Source of the DNA: Ignavibacteria bacterium
GTDB taxonomy: Bacteria > Bacteroidota > Ignavibacteria > Ignavibacteriales > SURF-24
Assembly (NCBI GenBank): GCA_025612245.1
Contig: JAAXKQ010000003.1
Coordinates: 364,977 to 428,976 of the forward strand
Length of the DNA: 64,000 nt
Reading direction: 5' to 3'
Shown: piece after piece, positions 53,334-64,000 of the stretch
Layout of the letters: each line of letters opens with the position of its first letter
Numbering within the stretch: position 1 is the first letter of the stretch
The notes under the pieces: generated by a model
Databases searched by the model: none
The model's input: only the letters and a program-made list of their open reading frames with translations
Told to the model about the DNA's origin: nothing
Program-made: the position numbers and the translations under genes

Positions 53334-53376
53334 CCTCGGTTCTCCTTCTTATTTTACTTTGCTTTATAATCTAATG

Positions 53377-55473
53377 TTAAATTGTCACGGACTTTTTAGA
53401 CTGTGTCTTTTCTGCTATTTCCTCTGCAATTGATTTCGGCACTTCAGAGTAATGTGAAAATTGCATTGTATAGATTGCTCTACCCTGAGTCATAGATCTA
53501 AGGATTGTTGCATAGCCGAACATTTCTGCAAGAGGCACCATGGCTTTAATAATCTGAGCATCGCGTCTTGCTGCAAATCCTTCAATCTTTCCTCTTCTTG
53601 AGTTCAGGTCTCCCATTACGTCTCCGAGGTATTCCTCGGGAGTTGTAACTTCAACAGCCATCATCGGCTCTAATAAAACAGGTTTTGCACGACGGGCACC
53701 TTCCTTGAATGCCATTGAACCGGCAACCTTGAAGGATATTTCATCAGAGTCTACTTCGTGATAAGAACCATCGTACAATTTAACTTTGATATCCACAACC
53801 GGATAACCTGCTATAACGCCGTTACGCATAGCTTCCTGGATACCGTTTGATACCGCAGGAATGTATTCCTTCGGAACAACACCGCCAACAATACCATTGA
53901 TAAACTCATAACCTTTTCCAGGTTCATTCGGGCCGAGTTCAATCCAAACGTGACCAAACTTACCGCGTCCACCGGACTGCTTAACAAATTTACCTTCAGA
54001 GTTAACAGTTGCGGTAATTGATTCTCTGTAAGCAACCTGCGGCTTACCTACGTTAGCCTCAACCTTGAACTCTCTTTTCATTCTGTCGACAAGAATCTCC
54101 AGGTGAAGCTCACCCATACCGCTTATGAGTGTCTGACCTGTTTCTTCGTTAACCTTGATCCTGAACGTAGGATCTTCGTCCGAGAGTTTCTGCAAAGCTT
54201 CAGAAAGTTTATCCTGATCGGCTTTGGTTTTAGGCTCAATGGCAATTTCAATAACAGGTTCTGGAAATACCATCTTCTCAAGAACAACAGGTTCTTTTTC
54301 AGAACAGAGCGTATCGCCTGTTTTGGTAAACTTTAACCCGATTATTGCGGCAATATCACCGGCCTTAATTTCGTCTATGTCAAGACGCTGATTTGCATGC
54401 ATCTGCAGAATGCGTCCTACTCTTTCTTTCTTTCCGCTTACAGAATTATAAACGTATGAGCCTGCCTTGCAGGTACCGCTATAAACCCTGATATACGTCA
54501 ATTTTCCAACGAAGGGATCGGTCTGAATCTTAAAGGCCAGACCTGTAAACTCTTCTTTCTCGTCGATCTTGCGAACGACTTCGTCGTTTGAATCGGGGTA
54601 ATGTGTTTTCAGATCACCAACGTCAACCGGAGAAGGAAGAAAATCGACAACCGAATCCAGAAGTTTCTGTACACCCTTGTTCTTAAAGGAGGAACCGCAA
54701 AGGACAGGAACAATTTTGGATTCTATTGTTGCAGTACGCAATACTCTTTTAATTTCGTCTTCAGTTATTTCCTGGCCCTCAAGATACTTTTCAAGGAGCG
54801 TATCGTCCACGTCTGAAACTGCTTCCAGCATCTTGGTTCTGTATTTATTTGCCAGCTCTTTTAACTTTGCTGGGATATCGATCTCTTCGAATTCAGCGCC
54901 CAGGCTTTCTTCCCTGTACATCCTGGCCTTAAAGCTAATAAGGTCAATTTCTCCAGCGAACATGTCGCCTTCACCAATAGGAAGGACAACTGGAATGGCA
55001 TTTGCACCAAGGCGTTCATGCATCATTTCAACAGCGTGAAAGAAATCGGCACCGATTCTATCCATTTTGTTTACAAAAGCTATTCTTGGAACACCGTATT
55101 TATCTGCCTGACGCCATACGGTTTCCGACTGCGGTTCAACACCGCCAACAGCGCAAAACAAAGCAACTGCGCCGTCTAATACACGCAGGGATCTTTCAAC
55201 TTCAACTGTAAAATCGACGTGTCCCGGTGTGTCAATAATGTTAATACTGTGACCTCTCCAAAAACAGGTAGTTGCAGCACTCGTAATCGTAATACCACGC
55301 TCTTTTTCCTGCTCCATCCAGTCCATTGTAGCAGCACCTTCGTGAACCTCACCAATACGGTGGGTTTTACCGGTATAAAACAGTATACGCTCTGTAGTTG
55401 TAGTTTTACCGGCATCGATGTGCGCCATAATGCCAATATTTCTTACTTTATCTATACTAACTCTATCTGCCAT
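53377..55473 (-). CDS. fusA: Elongation factor G
   Basis: The 698-residue translocase GTPase has [19 protein letters not shown] (G1), [35 protein letters not shown] (G3), [10 protein letters not shown] (G4) and complete domains II-V, with [23 protein letters not shown]. It lies between rpsG and tuf. Confidence 0.98.
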   Translation of the reverse strand: MADRVSIDKVRNIGIMAHIDAGKTTTTERILFYTGKTHRIGEVHEGAATMDWMEQEKERGITITSAATTCFWRGHSINIIDTPGHVDFTVEVERSLRVLDGAVALFCAVGGVEPQSETVWRQADKYGVPRIAFVNKMDRIGADFFHAVEMMHERLGANAIPVVLPIGEGDMFAGEIDLISFKARMYREESLGAEFEEIDIPAKLKELANKYRTKMLEAVSDVDDTLLEKYLEGQEITEDEIKRVLRTATIESKIVPVLCGSSFKNKGVQKLLDSVVDFLPSPVDVGDLKTHYPDSNDEVVRKIDEKEEFTGLAFKIQTDPFVGKLTYIRVYSGTCKAGSYVYNSVSGKKERVGRILQMHANQRLDIDEIKAGDIAAIIGLKFTKTGDTLCSEKEPVVLEKMVFPEPVIEIAIEPKTKADQDKLSEALQKLSDEDPTFRIKVNEETGQTLISGMGELHLEILVDRMKREFKVEANVGKPQVAYRESITATVNSEGKFVKQSGGRGKFGHVWIELGPNEPGKGYEFINGIVGGVVPKEYIPAVSNGIQEAMRNGVIAGYPVVDIKVKLYDGSYHEVDSDEISFKVAGSMAFKEGARRAKPVLLEPMMAVEVTTPEEYLGDVMGDLNSRRGKIEGFAARRDAQIIKAMVPLAEMFGYATILRSMTQGRAIYTMQFSHYSEVPKSIAEEIAEKTQSKKSVTI

Positions 55474-55498
55474 AAAACTTTAATCTTTCCTTTTATCC

Positions 55499-55966
55499 TT
55501 ACCATTTAAAGTGTGCAAATGCCTTATTAGCTTCTGCCATTTTGTGTGTATCGTCTTTTTTCTTAATTGAAGAACCTTCGCCATTGGAAGCAGCTATTAA
55601 TTCCGAAGCGAGTTTAGCAGCCATCGATTTGTCGTTTCTGGCTCTGGCATAGGTTTTCAACCAGCGGAAAGCCAATGCAAGTCTGCGCTCGGGCCTAACT
55701 TCCATAGGAACCTGATATGTTGCTCCGCCGACTCTTCTGCTTCTTACTTCAACATATGGCTGAACATTGTTAACAGCCTTGGTGAATACTTCCATGGCTG
55801 GTTTCTTTGTACGCTCTTCAATAAGGCTGAAGCTGTCGTAAATTACTTTGCGTGCAACTGATTTTTCACCATCATACATGATAGCATTGATGAATTTTGC
55901 TAGTACCAGATCGTTATATTTAGGATCCGGTTTAATATATCTTTTTGGGGCTCTTCTTTTTCTCAT
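55499..55966 (-). CDS. rpsG: 30S ribosomal protein S7
   Basis: This 155-residue head protein has RRAPKRYIKPDPKYNDLVLA, FINAIMYDGEKSVARKVIYD and PYVEVRSRRVGGATYQVPMEV, and ends FAHFKW. Confidence 0.98.
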   Translation of the reverse strand: MRKRRAPKRYIKPDPKYNDLVLAKFINAIMYDGEKSVARKVIYDSFSLIEERTKKPAMEVFTKAVNNVQPYVEVRSRRVGGATYQVPMEVRPERRLALAFRWLKTYARARNDKSMAAKLASELIAASNGEGSSIKKKDDTHKMAEANKAFAHFKW

Positions 55967-55972
55967 ATTCTT

Positions 55973-56350
55973 TTATTTTGCTTTGGGTTTTTTAGCGCCG
56001 TATTTTGATCTGGCTTTTCTTCTGTCTTCAACACCACTTGTGTCAAGCGTTCCACGAATAATATGATAACGTACACCAGGCAAATCTTTTACCCTGCCAC
56101 CTCTAATCAAAACTATGGAATGCTCCTGTAAATTGTGACCTTCACCCGGAATATAAGCTGTTACTTCCATTCCGTTTGTAAGCCTGACTCTTGCTACTTT
56201 TCTAAGTGCAGAATTCGGTTTTTTGGGTGTTGTGGTATACACTCTTGTACATACCCCTCTTTTCTGAGGGCAAGCCTCAAGTGCTGGAGCTTTGTTTTTT
56301 GCCAAGATCTGAACACGCCCTTTTCTAACTAATTGATTTATCGTGGGCAC
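55973..56350 (-). CDS. rpsL: 30S ribosomal protein S12
   Basis: This 125-residue decoding-centre protein starts with GTG at 56350, eight bases after AGGAGG. It has [33 protein letters not shown] and [17 protein letters not shown]. The lysines that mutate in streptomycin resistance are wild type. It is the first gene of the str cluster and carries the promoter just upstream. Confidence 0.98.
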   Translation of the reverse strand: MPTINQLVRKGRVQILAKNKAPALEACPQKRGVCTRVYTTTPKKPNSALRKVARVRLTNGMEVTAYIPGEGHNLQEHSIVLIRGGRVKDLPGVRYHIIRGTLDTSGVEDRRKARSKYGAKKPKAK

Positions 56351-56391
56351 TAATATTCCTCCTAGTATTCATCGAAAAATTTTAGACTGTA

Positions 56392-56420
56392 AATATATAT
56401 AGATATACAATTATTGTCAA
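56392..56420 (-). promoter_or_regulatory. Sigma-70 consensus promoter of the str operon
   Basis: The minus strand reads TTGACA, 17 bases, TATATT, with the predicted start near 56385 and the rpsL ribosome binding site some 25 bases on. It is the best -35/-10 pair seen in the window and stands right after the rpoC terminator. Confidence 0.8.
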
Positions 56421-56442
56421 GTAATAGCTTATTTTTTATTCA

Positions 56443-56469
56443 GAAATCCGTGCTTTTGGCACGGATTTC
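56443..56469 (-). terminator. Probable terminator of rpoBC
   Basis: A perfect 11-base stem GAAATCCGTGC / GCACGGATTTC with a five-base loop starts about ten bases after the rpoC stop. The downstream tail on the minus strand is only weakly T-rich, so efficiency is uncertain, but the following str promoter supports a transcript end here. Confidence 0.75.
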
Positions 56470-56480
56470 CATGAATTTAT

Positions 56481-59400
56481 TTAACTGACTGAAGTATTTA
56501 CTTCCACAGGTTTTTCCTTTTCCAACTCGTCGCTCTTCAATATAATTTTCTTATATTTCTTCAGACCTGTACCGGCCGGGATCAAATGACCCATAACGAC
56601 GTTTTCTTTCAAGCCAACCAGGCTGTCTGTCTTGGCCTCTGTAGCGGCGTTTGTCAGAACCTTGGTCGTCTCCTGGAAGGATGCGGCTGAAATAAAGCTG
56701 TCAGTCGAGAGTGCAGCCTGTGTAATTCCAAGGAGCACGTGTTCGAATGTGGCAGGTTCAACTTCCCTTACCTCTACCGTCTTTTTGCCCTTGCGAGTCA
56801 GTTCTGCATTGGCCTCCCTGACCTTGTTCTTGGAAGCAAGCTGCCCTGTTTTGAACTTTGAATTGCCCGGATCGAGTACATAGACCAAAGATTTGATCTT
56901 CTCGTTCTCTTCATTGAATTCAACACGATCAACGTAGTCTTCCTCAATGAATTTTGTATCGCCCGAGGAAACAATTTTCAGTTTCTGTAACATCTGGCGG
57001 ACAATCACTTCAATGTGCTTGTCGTTTATCTTTACACCCTGCAGACGGTAAACGTCCTGGATCTCATTTACGAGGTATTCCTGAACAGCATTTGTACCCT
57101 TGATCTTCAGAATGTCGTGAGGATCAATTGGACCGTCTGTTATCTTTTCACCTACAGGAATTTCATCCCCTTCCTGGACCAGAATGTGCTTGCCGTAAGG
57201 TACAGAGTAAACCTTTTCGTAGGACTGGTCGGGGGCAACTACTACAATTTCCCTTGAACCTTTCTTCCTGGCGCCAAACTTTACTATACCTTCAATTTCA
57301 GCAACAGTTGCCGGGTCGTGCGGGCTCCTTGCTTCAAAGAGCTCGGTTACCCTCGGCAGACCGCCTGTAATGTCACGGGTCTTGGAAGCCGACTTGGAAA
57401 TTTTCGCCAGAATTGTACCGGCCTGAACAAATTCGCCTTCGTCAACCGAGATATAAGACCTCGTAGGAATGTTGAATATCTTCTTGTTTCCGTCATTATC
57501 CGTAACAAGAATGCTAGGCGTAAGTGTCTTATCCTTGGACTCGATAACAACCTTCTGAACGTGTCCGGTCTGTTCATCTGTTACCTGCTGCATTGTTACG
57601 CTGTCTACCAGGTCCAGGAAGCTTATGCGTCCCGGAATGTCAGTCAGAATAACTGCATTGTAAGGATCGTGGTTGTAGAGAGGAGCTCCTTTTTTGATCT
57701 CCTGATCGTCGTCAACCAGAAGCTCGGCACCGTAGGGGATCTCATAACGCTTCATAGTACGGTTGTCCTTGTCGAGCAGGTTAATTAAACCACGCCTGCC
57801 GGTAACGACCTTAACTTTTCCGAAGAAGTCGGTCTTTTCAACGTAATAGACTTTTTCGAACTGTACGCGTCCTTCAACCGAAGCCTCAACCTGCGACTGG
57901 CTGGCGATACGCGAAGAAGTACCACCCAAGTGGAAAGTTCTAAGCGTCAGCTGTGTACCAGGTTCACCGATCGACTGTGCGGCAATTATACCAACTGCCT
58001 CACCAACCTCAACCAGCTTTCCGTTTGTAAGGTTACGTCCGTAGCATTTTGCACAAACCCCGCGTCTTGATTCGCAGGTAAGCACTGTTCTTATATATAC
58101 CGATTCTATGTTTGCATCTTCAATTGCCTCGGCTATATCCTCCGTAATGAGGTCGCCCGCGGCAATAATAACTTCATCCGTCCTTGGATCGTAGACGTCT
58201 TCCTGAGCCGTACGGCCGGTGATTCTTTCAGCCAGCGATTCGCGTTCAAGTTCAACGTCCTTCAATGCTGTTACGGCAACGCCGCGGATGGTACCGCAGT
58301 CGTCTTCTGAAACTATAACATCCTGCGCAACGTCGCAGAGCCTTCTGGTCAAGTAGCCTGCATCAGCCGTCTTAAGAGCAGTATCGGCAAGACCTTTACG
58401 TGCGCCGTGAGTTGAGATGAAGTATTCGAGTACCGACAAACCTTCCTTGAAGTTAGCCACGATCGGGTTTTCAATGATTTCACCGGACTGGCCTGTCAGG
58501 CTCTTCTGAGGTTTCATCATAAGACCTCTCATGCCTGCGAGCTGACGAACCTGCTCCTGGGAGCCTCTAGCGCCCGAGTCGACCATCATGTGAAGTGAAT
58601 TGAAACCGTTCTGATCGCTTCTCAATTTTTCCATGAGCGACTTCGAAACGTTGTTTGTCGTATGTGTCCAGACGTCGATAATCTTATTATAACGCTCGGC
58701 ATCGGTAATAACACCCTGCTCGTGCTCGTTAAGAATATCGGCAACTTTCTTGTTTGAATCCTGGATGAGTTTTACTTTTTCCTCGGGAACAATCATGTCT
58801 GCAAAGCTTACCGACAGGCCGCCTGCAGTTGAATACCTGAAGCCCAGTTCTTTAAGGTCATCCAGAAACTTGGCAGTTACTTTATTGCCAAGCTTAATGA
58901 ACATTCTGTAAATAATTCCGCTGAAGATCTTCTTTACAAGGAGCTCATTCAGGTAGCCCATTTCCTTAGGCACGATCTGGTTAAAGATGACGCGCCCGGT
59001 CGTTGTATCGATGATCTTGTCATCAATTCTAACCTTAATGCGGGCGTGCAGATCGACAGCCTTTGAATTATAGGCAATTAAAACTTCCTCCATTGAACCA
59101 AAGAGGAGACCTTCACCCTTTGCACCTTCTTTAACCTTTGTCAGGTAGTAGCACCCGAGCACTATGTCCTGTGTCGGAACAACGATCGGGCTTCCATTTT
59201 GAGGTGAAAGGATGTTATGGCTGCTGAGCATAAGAAGAATGGCTTCGAGCTGTGCTTCGTATGAAAGCGGCACGTGAACGGCCATCTGGTCACCGTCAAA
59301 GTCGGCGTTAAATGCCGTACAAACCATCGGGTGCAGCTGAATGGCCTTTCCGTCAATAAGCAAAGGCTGGAAAGCCTGAATACCGAGCCTGTGAAGCGTA

Positions 59401-60713
59401 GGAGCACGGTTCAGGAGAACCGGATGTCCTTCAATTATATGTTCCAGCATCGACCAGATAATAGGATCTTTCCTGTCTACCACTTTTCTTGCGCTTTTAA
59501 CCGTTTTATTGTGCCCGCGCTCGATGAGCTTGCGTATAATAAACGGCTTAAAGAGCTCAACCGCCATGTCTTTCGGAAGGCCGCACTGGTGGAGCTTGAG
59601 TTCAGGGCCTACGACGATAACCGAACGGCCTGAGTAGTCGACACGTTTACCGAGAAGGTTCTGGCGGAAACGGCCCTGCTTGCCTTTGAGCATATCGCTT
59701 AAGGATTTTAGCGGGCGGTTGCTGTCGCTTCTTACGGCGTTTCCGCGCCTCGAGTTATCGAACAGCGCATCAACTGCTTCCTGGAGCATTCTCTTTTCGT
59801 TTCTTAAAATGACCTCAGGAGCCTTTATATCTATAAGTCTCTTTAACCTGTTATTTCTGATGATTACCCTTCTGTAAAGGTCATTCAGGTCGCTCGTAGC
59901 AAACCTGCCGCCTTCAAGAGGAACAAGAGGCCTTAATTCAGGCGGAATAACCGGAATTACGCTTAAAACCATCCACTCAGGTTTATTGAGCACCTTGTTT
60001 TCTTTTTCACGGAAAGCTTCCAGGACTCTTAAGCGCTTTAAGGCATCGTTTTTCTTCTGCTGTGAGGTTTCAACCTTGACCTGTTCACGCAAATCCTTGA
60101 AGACCTGGTCTACGTCTGTTCTCTTTAAGAGCTCTTTGATTGCCTCGCCGCCGATCTTGGCAACAAATTTTTTCGAATCCGTATCTTCCAGCTTTTCATT
60201 TCCTGCTGGCAGGGAGTAAAGAATTTCAAAATACTGGTCCTCCGAGATAAGATCTTTCGGACTCAGTCCTGTCGGACCCGGATTAATGACGACATAAGAT
60301 TCGTAATAGATGATCTTTTCGAGTTCCTTAGTGGTCATTCCAATGATATTGCCGATCTTTGAAGGAAGAGCCCTAAAGAACCATATATGTACAACAGGAA
60401 CGGCGAGTGAGATATGCCCCATTCTTTCCCGTCTTACAGCCTTTTGTGTAACTTCAACACCGCATCTATCGCAAACAATTCCTTTATATCTGATTCTTTT
60501 ATACTTACCGCAATGACATTCCCAATCCTTAATCGGGCCAAAGATCTTCTCGCAGAATAGACCGTCTTTTTCAGGACGGAAGCTCCTGTAGTTGATCGTT
60601 TCCGGCTTTGTTACTTCGCCGTGTGAGCGGGAAAGTATGTCATCGGGACTAGCCAGGCCGATTGTAATGGAGTTGATGGATTTCATTGCATTTTCTTGAA
60701 TTCTATAAGGCAT
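56481..60713 (-). CDS. rpoC: DNA-directed RNA polymerase subunit beta'
   Basis: The 1410-residue catalytic subunit has the N-terminal zinc ribbon [22 protein letters not shown], the lid/rudder region, and the catalytic [16 protein letters not shown] with three magnesium Asp. A second zinc site is [14 protein letters not shown], and the bridge/trigger region contains [23 protein letters not shown] [13 protein letters not shown]. It lies 69 bases downstream of rpoB, with a hairpin between. Confidence 0.98.
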   Translation of the reverse strand: MPYRIQENAMKSINSITIGLASPDDILSRSHGEVTKPETINYRSFRPEKDGLFCEKIFGPIKDWECHCGKYKRIRYKGIVCDRCGVEVTQKAVRRERMGHISLAVPVVHIWFFRALPSKIGNIIGMTTKELEKIIYYESYVVINPGPTGLSPKDLISEDQYFEILYSLPAGNEKLEDTDSKKFVAKIGGEAIKELLKRTDVDQVFKDLREQVKVETSQQKKNDALKRLRVLEAFREKENKVLNKPEWMVLSVIPVIPPELRPLVPLEGGRFATSDLNDLYRRVIIRNNRLKRLIDIKAPEVILRNEKRMLQEAVDALFDNSRRGNAVRSDSNRPLKSLSDMLKGKQGRFRQNLLGKRVDYSGRSVIVVGPELKLHQCGLPKDMAVELFKPFIIRKLIERGHNKTVKSARKVVDRKDPIIWSMLEHIIEGHPVLLNRAPTLHRLGIQAFQPLLIDGKAIQLHPMVCTAFNADFDGDQMAVHVPLSYEAQLEAILLMLSSHNILSPQNGSPIVVPTQDIVLGCYYLTKVKEGAKGEGLLFGSMEEVLIAYNSKAVDLHARIKVRIDDKIIDTTTGRVIFNQIVPKEMGYLNELLVKKIFSGIIYRMFIKLGNKVTAKFLDDLKELGFRYSTAGGLSVSFADMIVPEEKVKLIQDSNKKVADILNEHEQGVITDAERYNKIIDVWTHTTNNVSKSLMEKLRSDQNGFNSLHMMVDSGARGSQEQVRQLAGMRGLMMKPQKSLTGQSGEIIENPIVANFKEGLSVLEYFISTHGARKGLADTALKTADAGYLTRRLCDVAQDVIVSEDDCGTIRGVAVTALKDVELERESLAERITGRTAQEDVYDPRTDEVIIAAGDLITEDIAEAIEDANIESVYIRTVLTCESRRGVCAKCYGRNLTNGKLVEVGEAVGIIAAQSIGEPGTQLTLRTFHLGGTSSRIASQSQVEASVEGRVQFEKVYYVEKTDFFGKVKVVTGRRGLINLLDKDNRTMKRYEIPYGAELLVDDDQEIKKGAPLYNHDPYNAVILTDIPGRISFLDLVDSVTMQQVTDEQTGHVQKVVIESKDKTLTPSILVTDNDGNKKIFNIPTRSYISVDEGEFVQAGTILAKISKSASKTRDITGGLPRVTELFEARSPHDPATVAEIEGIVKFGARKKGSREIVVVAPDQSYEKVYSVPYGKHILVQEGDEIPVGEKITDGPIDPHDILKIKGTNAVQEYLVNEIQDVYRLQGVKINDKHIEVIVRQMLQKLKIVSSGDTKFIEEDYVDRVEFNEENEKIKSLVYVLDPGNSKFKTGQLASKNKVREANAELTRKGKKTVEVREVEPATFEHVLLGITQAALSTDSFISAASFQETTKVLTNAATEAKTDSLVGLKENVVMGHLIPAGTGLKKYKKIILKSDELEKEKPVEVNTSVS

Positions 60714-60742
60714 AATTTCTCCTAATTTCTAAGTGAAAATGT

Positions 60743-60773
60743 AGCCCGCTCTTCACAAAGAGAAGGGCGGGCT
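60743..60773 (-). promoter_or_regulatory. Hairpin between rpoB and rpoC
   Basis: AGCCCGC pairs with GCGGGCT, with additional CTTC/GAAG pairing inside. On the minus strand ACATTTTC follows, so it resembles a weak terminator. It lies in the 69-base gap between the two polymerase genes and could modulate or process the rpoBC mRNA. Confidence 0.5.
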
Positions 60774-60782
60774 TAAAAGTTA

Positions 60783-63700
60783 CTAATTAATTTTGATGTC
60801 AAGGCCTAAGCCCTGAAGCTCCTTAATTAGCACGTTAAATGACTCTGGAACATTCGGTTCCATTAAATTTTCACCTTTTACTATTGCTTCATAGGTTTTA
60901 GCACGGCCAGCCACATCGTCACTCTTTACGGTCAGTATTTCCTGCAGAATATGGGATGCCCCGTATCCTTCAAGAGCCCAGACTTCCATTTCACCAAACC
61001 TCTGACCACCGAACTGTGCCTTTCCGCCCAGAGGCTGCTGTGTAATGAGTGAGTACGGCCCAATTGACCTGGCGTGAATTTTATCGTCTACCATGTGTCC
61101 CAGCTTCAACATGTAAATGTATCCGCATGTTACTCTCTGGTGGAACTTCTCGCCGCTGCGGCCATCGTAGAGCGTAGCCTTGCTGCCCGGGTCGAGTTCA
61201 GTTTTCTTGAGGTAATCTTCAATGTCCTCAACGTGTGCACCGTCGAAGATCGGAGTAGCGAACTTTACGCCCAGCTTCTTTCCGGCCCAGCCGAGTGCTG
61301 TTTCGTATAACTGACCCAGGTTCATTCTTGAAGGTACACCAAGCGGGTTAAGAACTATATCCACCGGGGTACCGTCTTCCAGAAACGGCATGTCTTCAGC
61401 GGGAACGATCTTGGCTACAACACCTTTGTTCCCGTGGCGGCCTGCCATTTTATCACCGACATTAAGCTTCCTTTTCTTAGCAACGTAGACCTTAGCCAGC
61501 TGGACAATTCCCGGAGGCAGCTCGTCGCCGCTTTGAATTTTGAGTTTCTCCCTCTTGAAATCTTCTTCAATATCCGTCAGCAAGCTGAAGTAGTTCTCAT
61601 AAAGCTTCTTTATAATATTGTTTGTTTTCTTAGATTCGAACCAATCTAAAGCATAATCAAGTTTCGTGACATCTTCCATACCAGAAAAGGTGGATTCCTT
61701 AATTACTGCACCGTTTCTCAGTACAACGCTGCCGTCAAGATCCTTGATTCCTGTGGTGTTCATGCCGAGAGTAATTTTTGTAAGCTTTTCAACGAGCTTA
61801 CCATAATACTCATCGCGCGTCTTTTTCCAGGCATTATCAAGGTTCTCAAGCTGTTTTTTTTCTGCCTTTCTCGATTCGGATTCTTTGCGTTTGCGGCTGA
61901 AAAGCCTGGTTTTGATAACCGTACCTTTCAGACCCGGCGTGGCTTTCAGTGATGCATCTTTTACATCGCCTGCCTTATCACCAAAGATAGCCTTGAGGAG
62001 TTTTTCTTCGGGTGTAGGATCGGTTTCACCCTTCGGCGTAATCTTGCCGATTAGTATGTCGCCTTCCCTTACCTCGGCACCTTCCCTGATGATACCGCTG
62101 TCGTCCAGGTTTCTTGTAGCTTCTTCGCTGACGTTTGGAATATCTCTTGTGAGTTCCTCCTCGCCGCGCTTGGTCTCTCTGACCTGAAGCTCGAATTCTT
62201 CAATATGAATTGAAGTGAATATATCTTCGCTGACCACTCTTTCAGAAATTACAATAGCATCCTCAAAGTTATATCCTCTCCATGGCATGAATGCAACAAG
62301 AACGTTGCGTCCAAGGGCAAGTTCACCCTTATCGATTGCAGGGCCATCTGCAATGGCTTCACCTTTTTTAACCCTCTGCCCTTCCTGTACGATCGGCTTC
62401 TGGTTTATTGAGGTTTCCTGGTTCGTTCCGGAGAACTTGTTTAATCTATATTCTACTTTTCTTGCATCTTCAAAGCTCGTAAGAGCCTCAATGCTGTTCG
62501 GGCTGATGTCGTATTTGACAACTATTCGTTCAGCATCAACATAATCGATGACGCCGTCATCCTCGGCGGCAATTACGCCACGGGAATCCAGGGCAAGCTT
62601 GCCTTCAAGACCGGTACCTACAATCGGTGCCTCCGGCCTCAGAAGAGGCACTGCCTGGCGCTGCATGTTAGAACCCATGAGTGCACGGTTGGCATCATCA
62701 TGTTCAAGGAACGGTATACAAGCTGCTGCCGCGCTTACGATCTGTGCCGGAGCAACGTCCATATACTGTATCTGTGTAGGAGGCACAACAGGAAATTCAC
62801 CCTTGTTCCTGCATTTTACCCTGTCGTTCAGAAAGTTTCCCTGTTCATCAGTAGCGGCATTTGCCTGAGCAATTGTAAAGGCGTCTTCCTGGTCGGCACT
62901 CAGGTATTCAACTTCCTGTGTAACCTTGCCGTTAACGACCTTCTTATACGGGGTTTCCAGGAATCCATACCTGTTAACCCTCGAATAGATCGTTAAGGAA
63001 GAAATCAGACCGATGTTCGGGCCTTCAGGAGTTTCAATCGGGCAGAGACGGCCATAGTGCGAATGGTGAACGTCACGTACTTCAAAGCCTGCCCTCTCCC
63101 TGGTCAAACCGCCAGGTCCCAGAGCTGAAATTCTTCTCTTATGCGTCAGTTCTGCCAGAGGATTTGTCTGATCCATGAACTGTGAAAGCTGGTTTGTACC
63201 GAAGAACGCATTGATAACGCTGCTGATGGTTCTTGCATTAACAAGGTCCTGCGGCTGAAAGTTCTCGCTGTCACGCATATTCATTCTTTCTTTGATTGTG
63301 CGTGCCATTCTGGCAAGACCTACGTTATACTGCTGTCCGAGCTGTTCGCCAACTGTTCTGACGCGGCGGTTTCCAAGGTGATCGATGTCGTCAACAGCAA
63401 AGTTTCCAACCTTGAGCTTAATGATATACTTCATTATAGCTATTATATCTTCAACCGTAAGGATTGTGATATTTGAAGGTATATTCAGCTGCAGCTTATC
63501 ATTCATACGGAAACGGCCAACCTCACCAAGGTCGTAGCGTTTGTCGTTAAAGAAGAGTTTTTCAATCAAACCCTGAGCTGTTTCAATATCGGGAGCCTCG
63601 CCCGAGCGGAGCTGGCGATAAATTGCAAAAAGGGCTTCTTCTTTTGTCCTGGATGTGTCTTTTTTTAATGTATTTAATATCAGGTCCTGATCCGGAATGG

Positions 63701-64000
63701 TTTCGGAGCTGATCAGTTTAATCTGGTCTATAGATGAATTACGAAGTCTTTCAATGTCCTCTTCTGTAAGCGCCATGTCCTTGCTGAGGAAGATTTCGCC
63801 TGTCGTCATGTCAAAGACGTCTTCGGCAACGATGCGTCCCGTAAATGCCTCGGCAGTAACGGTCTTTACGTCAACAGCCTCAACAAGGTTAAACAGGTCG
63901 AGAATCTGCTCATCTGTTGTAAAATCAAGTGCCCTGAGAAGAGTAGTTGCAGGAAATTTCTTTCTGCGATCTATATAAACATATAATATATTATTGATAT
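60783..64000 (-). CDS. rpoB: DNA-directed RNA polymerase subunit beta, 5' end cut by the window edge
   Basis: The frame is open from the right edge, so the ATG at 63809 is an internal Met and not the start; the upstream part reads [20 protein letters not shown], as in RpoB. About 1072 residues are visible. The rifampicin region [20 protein letters not shown] is wild type in its key residues. [38 protein letters not shown] and [22 protein letters not shown] are all canonical. rplL and other genes probably precede it outside the window. Confidence 0.98.
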   Translation of the reverse strand, partial: INNILYVYIDRRKKFPATTLLRALDFTTDEQILDLFNLVEAVDVKTVTAEAFTGRIVAEDVFDMTTGEIFLSKDMALTEEDIERLRNSSIDQIKLISSETIPDQDLILNTLKKDTSRTKEEALFAIYRQLRSGEAPDIETAQGLIEKLFFNDKRYDLGEVGRFRMNDKLQLNIPSNITILTVEDIIAIMKYIIKLKVGNFAVDDIDHLGNRRVRTVGEQLGQQYNVGLARMARTIKERMNMRDSENFQPQDLVNARTISSVINAFFGTNQLSQFMDQTNPLAELTHKRRISALGPGGLTRERAGFEVRDVHHSHYGRLCPIETPEGPNIGLISSLTIYSRVNRYGFLETPYKKVVNGKVTQEVEYLSADQEDAFTIAQANAATDEQGNFLNDRVKCRNKGEFPVVPPTQIQYMDVAPAQIVSAAAACIPFLEHDDANRALMGSNMQRQAVPLLRPEAPIVGTGLEGKLALDSRGVIAAEDDGVIDYVDAERIVVKYDISPNSIEALTSFEDARKVEYRLNKFSGTNQETSINQKPIVQEGQRVKKGEAIADGPAIDKGELALGRNVLVAFMPWRGYNFEDAIVISERVVSEDIFTSIHIEEFELQVRETKRGEEELTRDIPNVSEEATRNLDDSGIIREGAEVREGDILIGKITPKGETDPTPEEKLLKAIFGDKAGDVKDASLKATPGLKGTVIKTRLFSRKRKESESRKAEKKQLENLDNAWKKTRDEYYGKLVEKLTKITLGMNTTGIKDLDGSVVLRNGAVIKESTFSGMEDVTKLDYALDWFESKKTNNIIKKLYENYFSLLTDIEEDFKREKLKIQSGDELPPGIVQLAKVYVAKKRKLNVGDKMAGRHGNKGVVAKIVPAEDMPFLEDGTPVDIVLNPLGVPSRMNLGQLYETALGWAGKKLGVKFATPIFDGAHVEDIEDYLKKTELDPGSKATLYDGRSGEKFHQRVTCGYIYMLKLGHMVDDKIHARSIGPYSLITQQPLGGKAQFGGQRFGEMEVWALEGYGASHILQEILTVKSDDVAGRAKTYEAIVKGENLMEPNVPESFNVLIKELQGLGLDIKIN

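Noticed and set aside
63697..63809. ATG at 63809 as the start of rpoB
   Set aside because: The frame continues to the window edge with RpoB sequence ([18 protein letters not shown]), so this Met is internal.

Overview
The window reads as a chromosome segment of a Gram-negative member of the Bacteroidota/Chlorobi group, most like an Ignavibacteria-type organism. The support is a short primary sigma factor without region 1.1 (31.6-32.5 kb), a TonB-dependent receptor with an N-terminal carboxypeptidase-regulatory-like domain, several lipobox proteins, and a DUF4834-like small membrane protein. The assignment is inference from gene content; no 16S rRNA gene is present. TTG and GTG start codons are common (birA, the cysteine desulfurase, rpsE, rpsL, rpsJ, rpoD and the first EutN-like gene).

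Region 1-4.9 kb (minus strand) is a tight operon: pgeF-like, EamA transporter, folB, folK, deoxynucleoside kinase, small membrane protein, and a GT9 glycosyltransferase cut by the left edge. Region 4.9-9.0 kb holds three sulfur amino acid PLP enzymes: cystathionine beta-synthase and a cystathionine gamma-lyase/synthase in one unit, plus a second gamma-family enzyme. Region 9.2-14.2 kb carries a lipoprotein, fmt, def, a six-helix membrane protein and an M1 metallopeptidase. Region 14.3-17.7 kb is a chaperone cluster (hsp20, dnaK, hsp20). Its leading hsp20 has a good sigma-54 type -24/-12 element, and three 11-bp palindromes at an exact 20-bp period lie about 90-140 bp upstream of the predicted start. 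This is the most striking regulatory signal in the window.

Region 17.7-20.4 kb (plus strand) is birA-coaX-cysteine desulfurase. It is followed by rfbB and a secreted barrel-like protein (minus), then a TonB-dependent receptor and an S9 peptidase (plus). Region 27.2-31.6 kb (minus) holds a NamZ-type muramidase, a phosphodiester glycosidase, truA and an NlpC/P60 lipoprotein, all with cell-envelope links except truA. Region 31.6-37.0 kb (minus) holds the primary sigma factor preceded by two bacterial microcompartment vertex (EutN/CcmL) genes with no shell hexamer gene nearby, then phosphopentomutase, a GAF/degenerate GGDEF protein and engB.

Region 37.1-64.0 kb is one long minus-strand block: rpoB (cut by the right edge), rpoC, the str genes with a consensus TTGACA promoter, tuf, the S10, spc and alpha ribosomal clusters, secY, map, infA, rpmJ, rpoA and rplQ. 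A strong bidirectional terminator closes it. adk is missing from its usual place between secY and map, and a complete tRNA-Gln(UUG) gene sits inside the spc cluster between rplR and rpsE. No CRISPR array, insertion sequence or prophage was seen.
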